Assembly: GCA_029260575.1 (NCBI GenBank)
Contig: JAJDDB010000002.1
Span: 62,001-126,000 of the forward strand
Reading direction: 5' to 3'
Source of the DNA: Phycisphaerales bacterium
Lineage (GTDB): Bacteria; Planctomycetota; Phycisphaerae; Phycisphaerales; SM1A02
Length of the DNA stretch: 64,000 nt
Shown here: positions 1-7,893 of the stretch, one piece after another
How the letters are laid out: each line of letters opens with the position of its first letter
Position numbering within the stretch: position 1 is the first letter of the stretch
Notes under the pieces: generated by a model
Told to the model about the DNA's origin: nothing
Database searches by the model: none
What the model saw: only the letters and a program-made list of their open reading frames with translations
Position numbers and translations under genes: made by a program

Positions 1-137
1 CAGCATCTGTAAGGTCCTCTGTCACAATGAGCTGCATGAGTTGGGTTTGTTGCGGCGACCGTTTGAAGCGGGAAACCGATGCTGGGGGTGGGCTTCGGAC
101 CGATTATGGTGGTACCAGTCGGAGGGTTGCCCGCGTG

Positions 138-309
138 ATGGATGGTGAACGTGACAGGTTGCCGAAGCTGATTGCGCATCGTGGTCTGGCATCGCGGTTT
201 CCGGAAAACACGCGCATCGGCTTGGAAGCTGCGTGCGCTGTTCGTGGCGGAGTTGTTCGCAGGCGGCGGCGAAGAGGCCGGGGCCTTTTGCGGTGAACTG
301 GACGAGTAG
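138..309 (+). pseudogene. glycerophosphodiester phosphodiesterase N-terminal remnant fused to a foreign tail
   Basis: From ATG 138 the frame reads RLPKLIAHRGLASRFPENT, the N-terminal signature of GDPD-family glycerophosphodiester phosphodiesterases (IAHRG then PENT). After about 30 residues (near 225-240) the similarity stops and that frame continues into an arginine-rich run. In the next frame, from about 238, there is a plausible acidic C-terminus (LFVAELFAGGGEEAGAF, ending DE) closing at TAG 307. The catalytic barrel, normally about 240 residues, is absent. I infer a deletion or rearrangement scar, not a functional enzyme. The bases before it (1-137) show no gene I can support. Confidence 0.5.
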
Positions 310-318
310 TGAACATGC

Positions 319-342
319 AAAAACCCCTGAGTTTTCAGGGGC
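319..342 (-). terminator. intrinsic terminator of tRNA-Leu(CAA)
   Basis: Read on the minus strand, a stem GCCCCTGA / TCAGGGG with a short A-rich loop is followed by TTTTT. It lies about 37 nt beyond the 3' end of the tRNA-Leu gene, the expected place for a Rho-independent terminator. Confidence 0.75.
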
Positions 343-378
343 TAGCGCAGAGATGCGCGACGACGCACAGTTAGCAAG

Positions 379-462
379 TACCGGAGGTGGGACTCGAACC
401 CACACGGGTTTTACCCCACTGGATTTTGAATCCAGCGCGTCTGCCAATTCCGCCACTCCGGC
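379..462 (-). tRNA. tRNA-Leu (anticodon CAA)
   Basis: The minus strand folds into a full class II cloverleaf. The acceptor is GCCGGAG against CTCCGGT (a G-U closing pair), the D arm contains GGCAGACGC, the anticodon stem CTGGA/TCCAG encloses loop TTCAAAA (anticodon CAA), a long variable arm follows, and the T arm has GGTTCGAGTCC. It reads UUG leucine codons. The CCA tail is not encoded (the next bases read CTT), so the nucleotidyltransferase must add it. It is followed by its own terminator. Confidence 0.95.
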
Positions 463-509
463 GTGGGATGAGCATCTTTGCAGGCTCAATCACACCAGTC
501 AACGCGCAC

Positions 510-539
510 AAAAACCCCGCCGACGATTGCGGCGGGTTT
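510..539 (-). terminator. intrinsic terminator of tRNA-Ala(GGC)
   Basis: On the minus strand AAACCCGCCG pairs with CGGCGGGGTTT around a six-base loop and runs into TTTTT. It starts five bases past the 3' end of tRNA-Ala and separates it from the downstream tRNA-Leu, so the two tRNAs appear to be separate transcription units. Confidence 0.75.
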
Positions 540-543
540 GAAG

Positions 544-616
<73 letters not shown>

Positions 617-731
617 AGGGTTTCGTTTGCCGAGCTGTCCCGGACAAGCCCCACAGGATACCGCCCCCGATCAGCGGATCAAGCGCCGACCGCAGGTATG
701 ACGCCGCGCTGATTCTGTATGATCGCTCGCT

Positions 732-890
732 ATGTGCGTTCTCGTACTCATCATCATTGCGGTCTTCATACCACCATTGGCGGTGGGCTTGAAATTTGGA
801 TTCGGACAGCCCTTCTGGAGCAGCTTGAATCCGACGTCGTTGATATTCCTGCCGGGTCTGATTCCCGCCAACGTTGTGAATGTCCGCTGA
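732..890 (+). CDS. Pmp3/YqaE-family small membrane protein
   Basis: This 52-codon ORF encodes a hydrophobic peptide with two membrane segments: about residues 3-20 (VLIIIAVFIPPLAVGLKFG) and about 34-48 (ending LPGLIPANVV). The order IPPLAV-LK-G-G-FW-L-LPGLIP matches the Pmp3/UPF0057 (YqaE) proteolipids, stress-linked plasma-membrane peptides of 50-60 residues. No good Shine-Dalgarno precedes ATG 732. The DUF4112 gene follows within a few bases, so the two probably share a transcript. Family call from recalled signature only; function in bacteria is poorly defined. Confidence 0.7.
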   Translation: MCVLVLIIIAVFIPPLAVGLKFGFGQPFWSSLNPTSLIFLPGLIPANVVNVR

Positions 891-895
891 CGCTC

Positions 896-1255
896 GTGGC
901 AGACTTGACTGATCAGAACCGGCTTCGCCGAATAGCGCGGCTGGCAAAGCTCCTTGATGCCCAGTTTCGGTTTCCGGGCACCAAAATCAGGTTCGGACTT
1001 GACGCGCTCATCGGCCTGATACCTGTTGTTGGCGATGTAGCCATGGTATTTCCGGCACTATTCGTTGTATATCTGGCTTGGCAGGCGGGCGTGCCACGAA
1101 GGATCGCGCTCAGAATGCTTGGCAACGTTCTCATCGATTCGGTTCTCGGAGCAATTCCGGTTGTCGGCGATCTGTTCGATGTCGCGTTCAAGGCAAACAT
1201 GCGCAATGCACGATTGTTGCAGGCGACGTCGCGCAAAGGCCATGACGAGGTCTGA
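896..1255 (+). CDS. DUF4112 domain membrane protein
   Basis: From GTG 896 the product is 119 residues and matches the DUF4112 layout: RLAKLLDAQFRFPGTKIRFG, then the repeated motif LIGLIPVVGD and LGAIPVVGDLFDVAFKAN around two membrane helices (about residues 40-65 and 72-95). The open frame extends upstream to ATG 719, but that part overlaps the Pmp3-like gene and has no family similarity, so I prefer the later start just five bases after the Pmp3-like stop. The family is of unknown function and inner-membrane located. It converges with the MBOAT gene 22 bases away. Confidence 0.8.
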   Translation: MADLTDQNRLRRIARLAKLLDAQFRFPGTKIRFGLDALIGLIPVVGDVAMVFPALFVVYLAWQAGVPRRIALRMLGNVLIDSVLGAIPVVGDLFDVAFKANMRNARLLQATSRKGHDEV

Positions 1256-1277
1256 TCAAAGATCCGATACAGCGCGA

Positions 1278-2450
1278 TTATGACGTAAACGAGAAGAACC
1301 GAACGAATATGCGCAGCACATCGATTGCGTCGCCGTAGCCGTGCATGCAAGTGATCATTGAACCCAGAGAGACCGTGGTAAATGTCAGCGCAATTCCGAT
1401 TATGTCACGAACTCGGTTCGGCTTCATGAACCATTTGCGCTTACGGCGAAACTTCGACCATACAAGGAATATGGTGACTGCGGTTGCGTGGTAAATGCCC
1501 CACATCAACCAGACGGACGATGCGTTGTGCCACAGGCCCATCACAATGAACGTTGCATAGATTGCGAGATAGGGATTTCGCGTCAAGCCGATCATGGGCA
1601 TGTACACGTAGGACTGGCACCATCCAGCCAGCGTCATATGCCAGCGCTTCCAGAACACGCCGATGTTCGGCGCGAGAATCGGCCAGTTGAAATTCTCCAT
1701 GATGCGCAGGCCGAAGAGACGCGCTGAACCGATCGCGATGTCGCTGTATGCTGAGAAGTCCATGTAGGAGACAAGGTAGAACAGTACCGAAAAGGCCCAA
1801 AGCTTGGAACTCGGCAACTCATGGAGGCGGTCCAGTACAACTCCACCGTCTCGCAGTGTCCCCATTCGTGGAATGAGAATCATCTCTGCAATGACGAACT
1901 TCTTGATTAATCCGTAGATGATTCGCGTCAAACCTTCACCCGCGCTTGAAGCGCTCCATCGCGATTCCTGGTTTGCGATGAAGTGGTCGTATCGTTCAAT
2001 CGGACCGGCAGTGAAGATCGGGACAAGGAACATGTAGGTGAGGAATTGTTGAAGCGATCGATCAGTGATGTTCTGCCGGGCGACCTCTACCGCATAATGC
2101 ACCAGTTTGAATGAGAAGTAGCTGATGCCGAGCATTGCCGGAATTCGACTTGCGAACGATTCGCCTCCGAATTGCGAGGCCAAATGCGGCACGTATTTGA
2201 AGAACGCAAGAAATCCCAGGATGCCCAGGATTAGCAGCGTGACAAAACGGCGCCTCGCAATAGCTCGAGGCGCAAGCCAAAAGAATAATCCACTCCAGAC
2301 TGTTACTGCTACTGTGCTTTGTGGGGAAATTGAAAACAGATAGGCCCAGCTTGCCGCTGCAAGGAACCCAAATCTAAGGCGTTTCGGTAGCGTCCAAAAC
2401 ATGAGCACCGCAAGTGCAAGTGCGGACCAGTAAATCGGTGAATCAAGCAT
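1278..2450 (-). CDS. MBOAT-family O-acyltransferase (AlgI/DltB-like)
   Basis: A polytopic protein of 390 residues, the inner-membrane acyl-transfer channel of an envelope-polymer acylation system. Recognisable MBOAT elements are MDFSAYSDIAIGSARLFG (about 230-247), FWKRWHMTLAGW (about 266-277) and GLWHNASSVWLMWGIYH (about 305-321), where His308 is the expected catalytic histidine and His321 a second conserved histidine. Length is slightly short of AlgI (about 460-520) and near DltB (about 400). It is the last gene of an operon after the SGNH protein and the FRYQGF microprotein, starting 18 nt after the microprotein stop. The acyl donor and polymer are unknown. Confidence 0.9.
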   Translation of the reverse strand: MLDSPIYWSALALAVLMFWTLPKRLRFGFLAAASWAYLFSISPQSTVAVTVWSGLFFWLAPRAIARRRFVTLLILGILGFLAFFKYVPHLASQFGGESFASRIPAMLGISYFSFKLVHYAVEVARQNITDRSLQQFLTYMFLVPIFTAGPIERYDHFIANQESRWSASSAGEGLTRIIYGLIKKFVIAEMILIPRMGTLRDGGVVLDRLHELPSSKLWAFSVLFYLVSYMDFSAYSDIAIGSARLFGLRIMENFNWPILAPNIGVFWKRWHMTLAGWCQSYVYMPMIGLTRNPYLAIYATFIVMGLWHNASSVWLMWGIYHATAVTIFLVWSKFRRKRKWFMKPNRVRDIIGIALTFTTVSLGSMITCMHGYGDAIDVLRIFVRFFSFTS

Positions 2451-2468
2451 TGCCGGTGCCGTTACGCA

Positions 2469-2603
2469 TCAAAAACCCTGATATCGGAACACAGTCGCTC
2501 CGGTACTGAGCGAGACGAGATTTGCAATAGCGACGAAGAGCAGGATGCCCAGAACCAACGCTTGTATCGTACTGCCGAGTATGCGGGCAATGGTGCGTTT
2601 CAC
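2469..2603 (-). CDS. 44-aa DltX-like membrane microprotein with C-terminal FRYQGF
   Basis: GTG 2603 overlaps the TGA of the SGNH gene in a GTGA, and the frame runs 44 codons to TGA 2469. The peptide has a basic N-terminus (KRTIARIL), one membrane helix at about residues 13-32 and the exact C-terminus FRYQGF. DltX, the small protein of Gram-positive dlt operons, has one helix and a C-terminal FxYxxF motif whose tyrosine is proposed to carry the acyl group between MBOAT and SGNH enzymes; Tyr41 here would be the equivalent. Position between the SGNH and MBOAT genes fits that role. Homology by motif, size and context only; too short for routine ORF calling. Confidence 0.75.
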   Translation of the reverse strand: MKRTIARILGSTIQALVLGILLFVAIANLVSLSTGATVFRYQGF

Positions 2604-3706
2604 GGTGATATATCGCTCCGTCCAGTGCGTGCGTACGCTGATATTCGGCGTGAAAGTTCCTTGCTGTATGCACTTCGCACTTCAGGCGCGCGAATGTGAC
2701 ACCAGTCGTCGAAATCTGAATCCTGCAATCCAACTGTCGCATCGAGACGCCAATACGAAATGTCATGCGTTTCAGCAAAACTCTGAACGTCATCTTCGAA
2801 TTTTGCAATCATCTGCTGAGGCAAAAGGTGCTTGATTCGTGGATTGACGGGGGGATTGACTATTGCAATATGTTGAACCCCTCGCAAGCGCAGCAACTTC
2901 ACGATTCGCTCGAGTATCAGGAAATTCGAATCGCTGTTGGCATCGTAGTCGCCGAAGTCGGCCAGAATTCTGGCCATATGCTCGTCCCACTCATCATCTG
3001 CAAGGCGCGGTCTTGCATCGTTGTACCGATTGATCTTCACAGGCCCGAGAATGAGATTCTTGACAGCTGTTCTGCGCGCGAGGAAGAAGTTGAAGTTGTC
3101 GATGAAATAGACACCCGTACTTTTCGGAGCGTCGAATCCGGCCCGTATCAGCTCATCCGTCCACGCGTCGGTTATGAAGCCGAAGCGGGGGCGCTTTACG
3201 TATGGGCCGATCTTGATCGACGCAAAGTCAGCAATCCGTTTTGCGCCGAGGTCTAATACGAAAATATCGTTTGGGGTCGCTACAAAGTCACAGATGCTCG
3301 CATACTCCCAGAGGTTTTCGCCGGGAGCCGAGAGGTTGACGACCTGTACCTGCTCGCCGAGCTCTCGGGAGATCTCAGTTTCCAATTCAGAATCGTCGCC
3401 CAGAGCATGCAAGAATGATGAAGCGCCGAGAAGAACAACCACGCGTTTGTCCGGGTCTTCTTCCTGCAACTGAAATGCGCGAGAAGTCACATATGCGTAA
3501 TGGTCACCCGGCCGTGTCATGAGCATGGCTGGGTCTGTTCGTCGCATGAAATCCGGTGTGAGAATCAGAATGCACAACAGAATTCCCGTAAAGGCCACAA
3601 GAAGCGCACCGATGGCAGCGCCGAACGACGGCCTGACCATTGACCGTACGAATTCAGAGACGATTCTTGGAAATTCTGTCGGTGCTGTTGACTGCGGATC
3701 GTGCAT
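2600..3706 (-). CDS. SGNH-hydrolase-like acyltransferase partner (DltD/AlgJ/AlgX type)
   Basis: A 368-residue protein with one N-terminal membrane helix (about 30-52) and a periplasmic SGNH-like domain. VLLGASSFLH (91-100) supplies a candidate nucleophilic Ser96 or Ser97, NLSAPGEN is block-like with Asn and Gly, and Asp334-Trp-Cys-His337 gives the DxxH pair. Such proteins transfer acyl groups delivered by an MBOAT partner to a surface polymer. First gene of the operon with the 44-aa microprotein (4-nt overlap) and the MBOAT gene. The ATG at 3706 sits inside TATAATG, so if that is a -10 box the real start may be Met23 (3640), just before the helix. Substrate unknown. Confidence 0.75.
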   Translation of the reverse strand: MHDPQSTAPTEFPRIVSEFVRSMVRPSFGAAIGALLVAFTGILLCILILTPDFMRRTDPAMLMTRPGDHYAYVTSRAFQLQEEDPDKRVVVLLGASSFLHALGDDSELETEISRELGEQVQVVNLSAPGENLWEYASICDFVATPNDIFVLDLGAKRIADFASIKIGPYVKRPRFGFITDAWTDELIRAGFDAPKSTGVYFIDNFNFFLARRTAVKNLILGPVKINRYNDARPRLADDEWDEHMARILADFGDYDANSDSNFLILERIVKLLRLRGVQHIAIVNPPVNPRIKHLLPQQMIAKFEDDVQSFAETHDISYWRLDATVGLQDSDFDDWCHIRAPEVRSAYSKELSRRISAYARTGRSDISP

Positions 3707-3848
3707 TATAAAAGTGATGCCGTGGCTAATCTGCTGTGCTCGATCCGTCTGCCAGCTTGGATTGATTCAACTACGCGAGAGGATGAAATTGCGAATCAAG
3801 CACGAACACACTCGCTATCAGCCGCACACGGCACTGCGGCCGATCGAA

Positions 3849-3920
3849 AGCGGGTGAAGGGATTCGAACCCTCGACATTCACGTTGGCAACGTGACGCTC
3901 TACCACTGAGCTACACCCGC
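3849..3920 (-). tRNA. tRNA-Gly (anticodon GCC)
   Basis: Minus-strand cloverleaf with acceptor GCGGGTG/CACCCGC, D arm GCTCAGTGGTAGAGC, anticodon stem TCACG/CGTGA around TTGCCAA (anticodon GCC) and T arm GGTTCGAATCC. Discriminator T, no encoded CCA. It lies 142 bp upstream of, and in the same direction as, the SGNH/MBOAT operon; no clear terminator is visible between them. Bases 3921-4051 hold no gene. Confidence 0.95.
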
Positions 3921-4051
3921 AGCCCGCCCTCGGGACCGCACAGGATAAGCACGTCCTGCGCAATTGGCAACTGACTCATCGGCGGTTCACACGCTGTTCT
4001 GAAGCCTCTCTCTGAGGCGTTTCTCAATGCAGTACACTACGCATAGATCTC

Positions 4052-4333
4052 ATGGCCTATGTCATTCTCGAATATGAGCCGACGCCGAATCCGAACGCGA
4101 TGAAGTGCTGGCTGGACCGGCCCATCAGCGATAGACCGCGAAGTTTTCGCACGGCTGCAGATGCCTCGAACGACCCCATTGCCTGGGCCTTGTTTGAGCA
4201 GGCGGGAGTGACGAATGTCCTACTGTGCGGCGATTGGTTGACTGTCAATAAAGAGCCGGATGTCGGATGGCCGGCGGTCAAGAAGAAAGTTGCTTCAGTA
4301 CTTGCCTCCGCAGCAGAAAGTGGAGCCGCGTGA
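4052..4333 (+). CDS. Nfu/NifU N-terminal domain protein
   Basis: A 93-residue protein opening with EYEPTPNPNAMKCWLDRP, the TPNPNALKF-type signature of the Nfu_N domain found at the N-terminus of Nfu Fe-S carriers. The C-terminal NifU domain with its CxxC is absent, so this is a stand-alone Nfu_N protein, as occurs in several bacterial groups. Its TGA overlaps the GTG of mutY (GTGA), suggesting translational coupling with an Fe-S enzyme. A role in Fe-S delivery is inference from the domain and context. Confidence 0.8.
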   Translation: MAYVILEYEPTPNPNAMKCWLDRPISDRPRSFRTAADASNDPIAWALFEQAGVTNVLLCGDWLTVNKEPDVGWPAVKKKVASVLASAAESGAA

Positions 4334-5373
4334 GCCGCTCGTGTATTGCGGCGTTATGCACATGGTTCGAACGCGAACAGCGTGATCTGCCGTGGCGCAG
4401 GCAGCGGTCCGGTTATACCGCGCTGGTCGCTGAGGCGATGTCGCAGCAGACGCAGGTCGTGCGTGTCATCAAGCAGTACGAAGCGTTCATCGCGCAATTG
4501 CCAGATGTTTATGCGCTTGCTGCGGCTGATGAAGAGGCCGTTCTCCGATTATGGAACGGGCTCGGGTATTACCGCCGAGCGCGAAACCTTCATGCGGCGG
4601 CGAAGCGTGTCGTTCAAGACTACCACGGCGAAGTCCCGCTCGAAGCGGAACATCTGCGTGGACTCCCCGGTGTCGGACCGTATACAGCGGGCTCCATTGC
4701 TTCCATTGTCGGCGGCGCGCGTGAACCGATAGTCGACGCAAATGTGCTGCGCGTCCTACAGCGGTGGGATGCAGATTCAGGCGAAGTATCTGACAAACAA
4801 ACTATCGACCGATGCTGGTCACGCGCGAAGGAGTTGGTGCTGCAGGCGAAACAGCCGGGTGTTTTCAATGAAGCGCTTATGGAATTAGGTGCGACGATCT
4901 GTACGCCTCGATCTCCCAAATGCAAGGTGTGTCCCGTTGCCAGATACTGTCAGGCGCACAAGCAGGGGAGGCAAAACGAGATCCCACCAGTTCGAAAGGC
5001 ATCACAGACGCCGACTGAGTATCACCATGCAGTTGTTTTGCATCGTCGGGGGGCGGTATACGTCGATCAGCGTGACGCGAGCGGACTGTGGGCAGGGTTG
5101 TGGCAACCGCCAACGATTGAAGCGCCGCGAAAGCTTCGCCCATCTTCATTTTGCAACCGATTACCAATGCGAATAGAGCGACCGCAATTGCGAAGTGAAT
5201 TCGAATTCAAGACATCAAGCCGACGCGTGATCTTTCGAGTGTACACAGGTGTCACTCGGATCAGATCGGGACGTTGGCAGCAGATTGATGCACTTGATGC
5301 TCTGCCACTGAGCAGCGCTCATCAGAAGGTGCTTCAGATTGGTCTTCAAGAAATTGGAATGGTCAGGCGGTAA
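4330..5373 (+). CDS. mutY: A/G-specific adenine DNA glycosylase MutY
   Basis: Removes adenine mispaired with 8-oxoguanine. Counting from GTG 4330 (347 residues): LPWR near 20, catalytic Glu35 in AEAMSQQTQV, helix-hairpin-helix LPGVGPYTAG near 106, catalytic Asp in VDANVLRVLQRW near 132, and a [4Fe-4S] loop with the exact C-x6-C-x2-C-x5-C spacing (CTPRSPKCKVCPVARYC). A C-terminal NUDIX-like oxoG-recognition region follows. The frame is open upstream to 4267 but that part is the coding sequence of the preceding gene in another frame. Converges on the HD-phosphodiesterase gene with no spacer between stop codons. Confidence 0.95.
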   Translation: MSRSCIAALCTWFEREQRDLPWRRQRSGYTALVAEAMSQQTQVVRVIKQYEAFIAQLPDVYALAAADEEAVLRLWNGLGYYRRARNLHAAAKRVVQDYHGEVPLEAEHLRGLPGVGPYTAGSIASIVGGAREPIVDANVLRVLQRWDADSGEVSDKQTIDRCWSRAKELVLQAKQPGVFNEALMELGATICTPRSPKCKVCPVARYCQAHKQGRQNEIPPVRKASQTPTEYHHAVVLHRRGAVYVDQRDASGLWAGLWQPPTIEAPRKLRPSSFCNRLPMRIERPQLRSEFEFKTSSRRVIFRVYTGVTRIRSGRWQQIDALDALPLSSAHQKVLQIGLQEIGMVRR

Positions 5374-7734
5374 TCACGCGCTGCGTGCAGCATCACGTCT
5401 ATCACCCGGCGGCTGGCGAGTATCACCGTCTGCTTGATGCGCTGGCTGATCAGTCTGCTTACTGGATGATGGATAACTAATACGACCGTGATGAATCGCA
5501 CAGACGCGACTTATGATCGCATCTTCGATCATGGTCAACTCGCGAAACGTCAGGTCACTTTCATCAAACTGACCGTCCTGCAAACGTTTGTTTGCCAGTT
5601 CCCGTACGAGACTTTCAATCCGCGAGGGGTTTGGTTCTTTCATCGCCCGAGTTGCCGATTCCACAGCATCAGACAACATCAGGATCGCAGCCTCTTTGGT
5701 TTGTGGCCGTGGACCGGGATACCGGAACCGAACTTCGTCAACCGCATCCTTGTCACTTTGGTCTGCCTGTGAGCGTGCGGCGTGGTAGAAATATTCGACC
5801 AATGTCGTGCCATGATGTGCTTCGATGAAGTGAGTGATCGACCGTGGCAAGTTGTATTCGCGACCGAGTTCCATTCCGTCTTTCACGTGGCCGACGATAA
5901 CCAGAAGGCTCATCGCAGGGCTGAGTTTATCGTGTTTGTTGTAGCCATCGACCTGGTTTTCGATGAAGTATTCGGGCTTGTTCATCTTGCCAATGTCGTG
6001 GTAGAGCGCACCGACATAGACCAGCAAGCCGTCAGCGCCGATTGATTCCGCTGCCGCTTCAGCAATGTTTGCGACTTGCAGCGAGTGATTGTATGTGCCC
6101 GGTGCGCGCTGCTGAAGTTGCCGCAGAAGCGGCTGTTTCGGATCACGCAGTTCTGCCAGTGTCATGCCCGTGGTTATGTCGAACAGGCGCTCAATTGTGG
6201 GCAACAAACCCATCACAACAAACGCTACGCCGAAGCTGCATGCAATCGCCCACAATGCACCTTGCAGAATCTGACGCAGCACGCCTTCTGCAACGGGCAA
6301 TTCGAAGAACCCGACAAGGATCGATCCAACGCCGAGGACGGCTGCTGTCACAATCGCCGCGCGTATCAAGGAATTACGGTTTCGAACTTCACGAAGTTGG
6401 ACAACAATTGTTCCGCAACCGGCGATGAGTAGCAACATCCACCCTAGACCTATTCCCAGCGCAAGCGTGACAAGTGCGGCTTGCGTCAATGCAGCCACGA
6501 ATGCAAGTCTCTGATCGTACGCCAAGAGCAGGACATGGATTGCGAACAGCGATGGCGCGACAATTGCCAGGACCGCAAGACTTGGAGCGATAGCGACCGT
6601 GACAGTCAGCATGGAAATGACAACAACGCTGATACCGATTACACGCCATGGATTTCGAATGATACGTGGATAGAAGAGCACGATGCATAGACCGAGCAAC
6701 GACCACGCAATCGCAACGAGACCTGACCGTCCAAATCGCGGCGACCAGATGCGCCACAGTGATGCGGTTTCATAAAACGCATCATGCTCAGCGAGCAATT
6801 GTTCGTAGTGTGTTGCTGCATCAACGCGATCGCCGCGCCGAATCAGAACGTCACCGGCGGGGTATTCGTTGTATTGCGTCGGAATGTTTTCAGCAGCTTG
6901 ATCCGCCAGAATCCGCGTCTGTTCCGCGTCATGAAAGAGTGTGGGTTTACCATCATTGACGATCTTTGATGTGATGAACGGCGCGACGCTCGGATCGAAT
7001 CCCGCCTGCAGGACCAGACGTTCGATCTTTCGATCAAGATCGCCTGCGGAATCGGTTATGAGTTCAATAGCATCGCCACTGAGCTCGATGAGCGCACCAT
7101 CTGATCGTTGAATGACACGGATCAGTCGAGTGGAATATTCGCGAGCAGTCCATTCATTCTGATAGACATCACTATCAAGCATTGGATTTGCTGGCAGGAC
7201 GATAAATGTCAACTGGTGTACGAGTGTTTTCCACTGCTCGGTCGTGCGCCCTTCAACCGCATATTGCTGGATCTGTTGCAGTCCCGCGTTCGTCAGCATG
7301 TATTCTTCGCGCAGTTCGCGGCTGATTTCAATAATCGCCGTTTTGCCTGACACTGCCTTTGGCAGTCCATTGAGTTGCCCGGCCAGCCTGTCAAGATACG
7401 AGTCGTTGAGTTTATAAACCTGGGGGGCTGCCTTGCGAGCTTCCTCACGTTGCAGTTGCGTGGACTGGGTGTCTTCAATCTTGAAATCCACCCGATTGAC
7501 ATGCGTTTCGCGAGCAATCTGATCGGGCAGCAGGAGCACCCGTTCTGCAGACCAATTGACGACTGCACACGCTACGATCAATGATGCAAAGCCGACTGCC
7601 ATCGCACTCAGGTAGGCTGGCTCACCAAGAATGCTGCGCAGCGGCATCCAAGCTGTCGGCCGCCCGCGACCAACAACCATTCGTCGCGTAACCGACTTCT
7701 GCTGCCCGGGCTTGTTGGTGGATTGCTTGCCCAT
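5374..7734 (-). CDS. 7TM-HD phosphodiesterase (PgpH-like)
   Basis: A 786-residue membrane protein with the PgpH order: N-terminal helix (about 45-68), a large extracytoplasmic 7TMR-HDED region, a bundle of about seven helices (about 340-560), and a cytoplasmic HD domain. The HD domain has TYNHSLQVANIAEA, LYHDIGKMNKPEYF (His-Asp), GHVKDG and EAHHGTT, all expected metal ligands. Characterised PgpH proteins hydrolyse cyclic di-AMP. No cyclic-di-AMP synthase is in the window. The product ends with a glutamine- and aspartate-rich tail. Its stop abuts the mutY stop, so transcription runs head-on. Confidence 0.9.
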   Translation of the reverse strand: MGKQSTNKPGQQKSVTRRMVVGRGRPTAWMPLRSILGEPAYLSAMAVGFASLIVACAVVNWSAERVLLLPDQIARETHVNRVDFKIEDTQSTQLQREEARKAAPQVYKLNDSYLDRLAGQLNGLPKAVSGKTAIIEISRELREEYMLTNAGLQQIQQYAVEGRTTEQWKTLVHQLTFIVLPANPMLDSDVYQNEWTAREYSTRLIRVIQRSDGALIELSGDAIELITDSAGDLDRKIERLVLQAGFDPSVAPFITSKIVNDGKPTLFHDAEQTRILADQAAENIPTQYNEYPAGDVLIRRGDRVDAATHYEQLLAEHDAFYETASLWRIWSPRFGRSGLVAIAWSLLGLCIVLFYPRIIRNPWRVIGISVVVISMLTVTVAIAPSLAVLAIVAPSLFAIHVLLLAYDQRLAFVAALTQAALVTLALGIGLGWMLLLIAGCGTIVVQLREVRNRNSLIRAAIVTAAVLGVGSILVGFFELPVAEGVLRQILQGALWAIACSFGVAFVVMGLLPTIERLFDITTGMTLAELRDPKQPLLRQLQQRAPGTYNHSLQVANIAEAAAESIGADGLLVYVGALYHDIGKMNKPEYFIENQVDGYNKHDKLSPAMSLLVIVGHVKDGMELGREYNLPRSITHFIEAHHGTTLVEYFYHAARSQADQSDKDAVDEVRFRYPGPRPQTKEAAILMLSDAVESATRAMKEPNPSRIESLVRELANKRLQDGQFDESDLTFRELTMIEDAIISRVCAIHHGRISYPSSSKQTDQPAHQADGDTRQPPGDRRDAARSA

Positions 7735-7893
7735 TACTTAGCTGTGCCCCTCATGTACCTACGCTCATCGCCAGCAGGTGGCGCTGGATTCGGTAGTCAC
7801 CAGTCCCGACTCAGTCTTTAGGACACAAACAATATCGGCCGCACTGTCGGAGACAACCAGCAATCGCGACAATCAGATGCAAGCTAGGTAGAA

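Noticed and set aside
22-489. 155-aa minus-strand ORF over tRNA-Leu
   Set aside because: It translates the tRNA gene and its flanks (GVAELADALDSKSSG is the typical translated tRNA-Leu).
1256-3920. Integrase or att direct repeat for a tRNA-Gly island
   Set aside because: No integrase gene and no visible copy of the tRNA 3' end beyond the operon.
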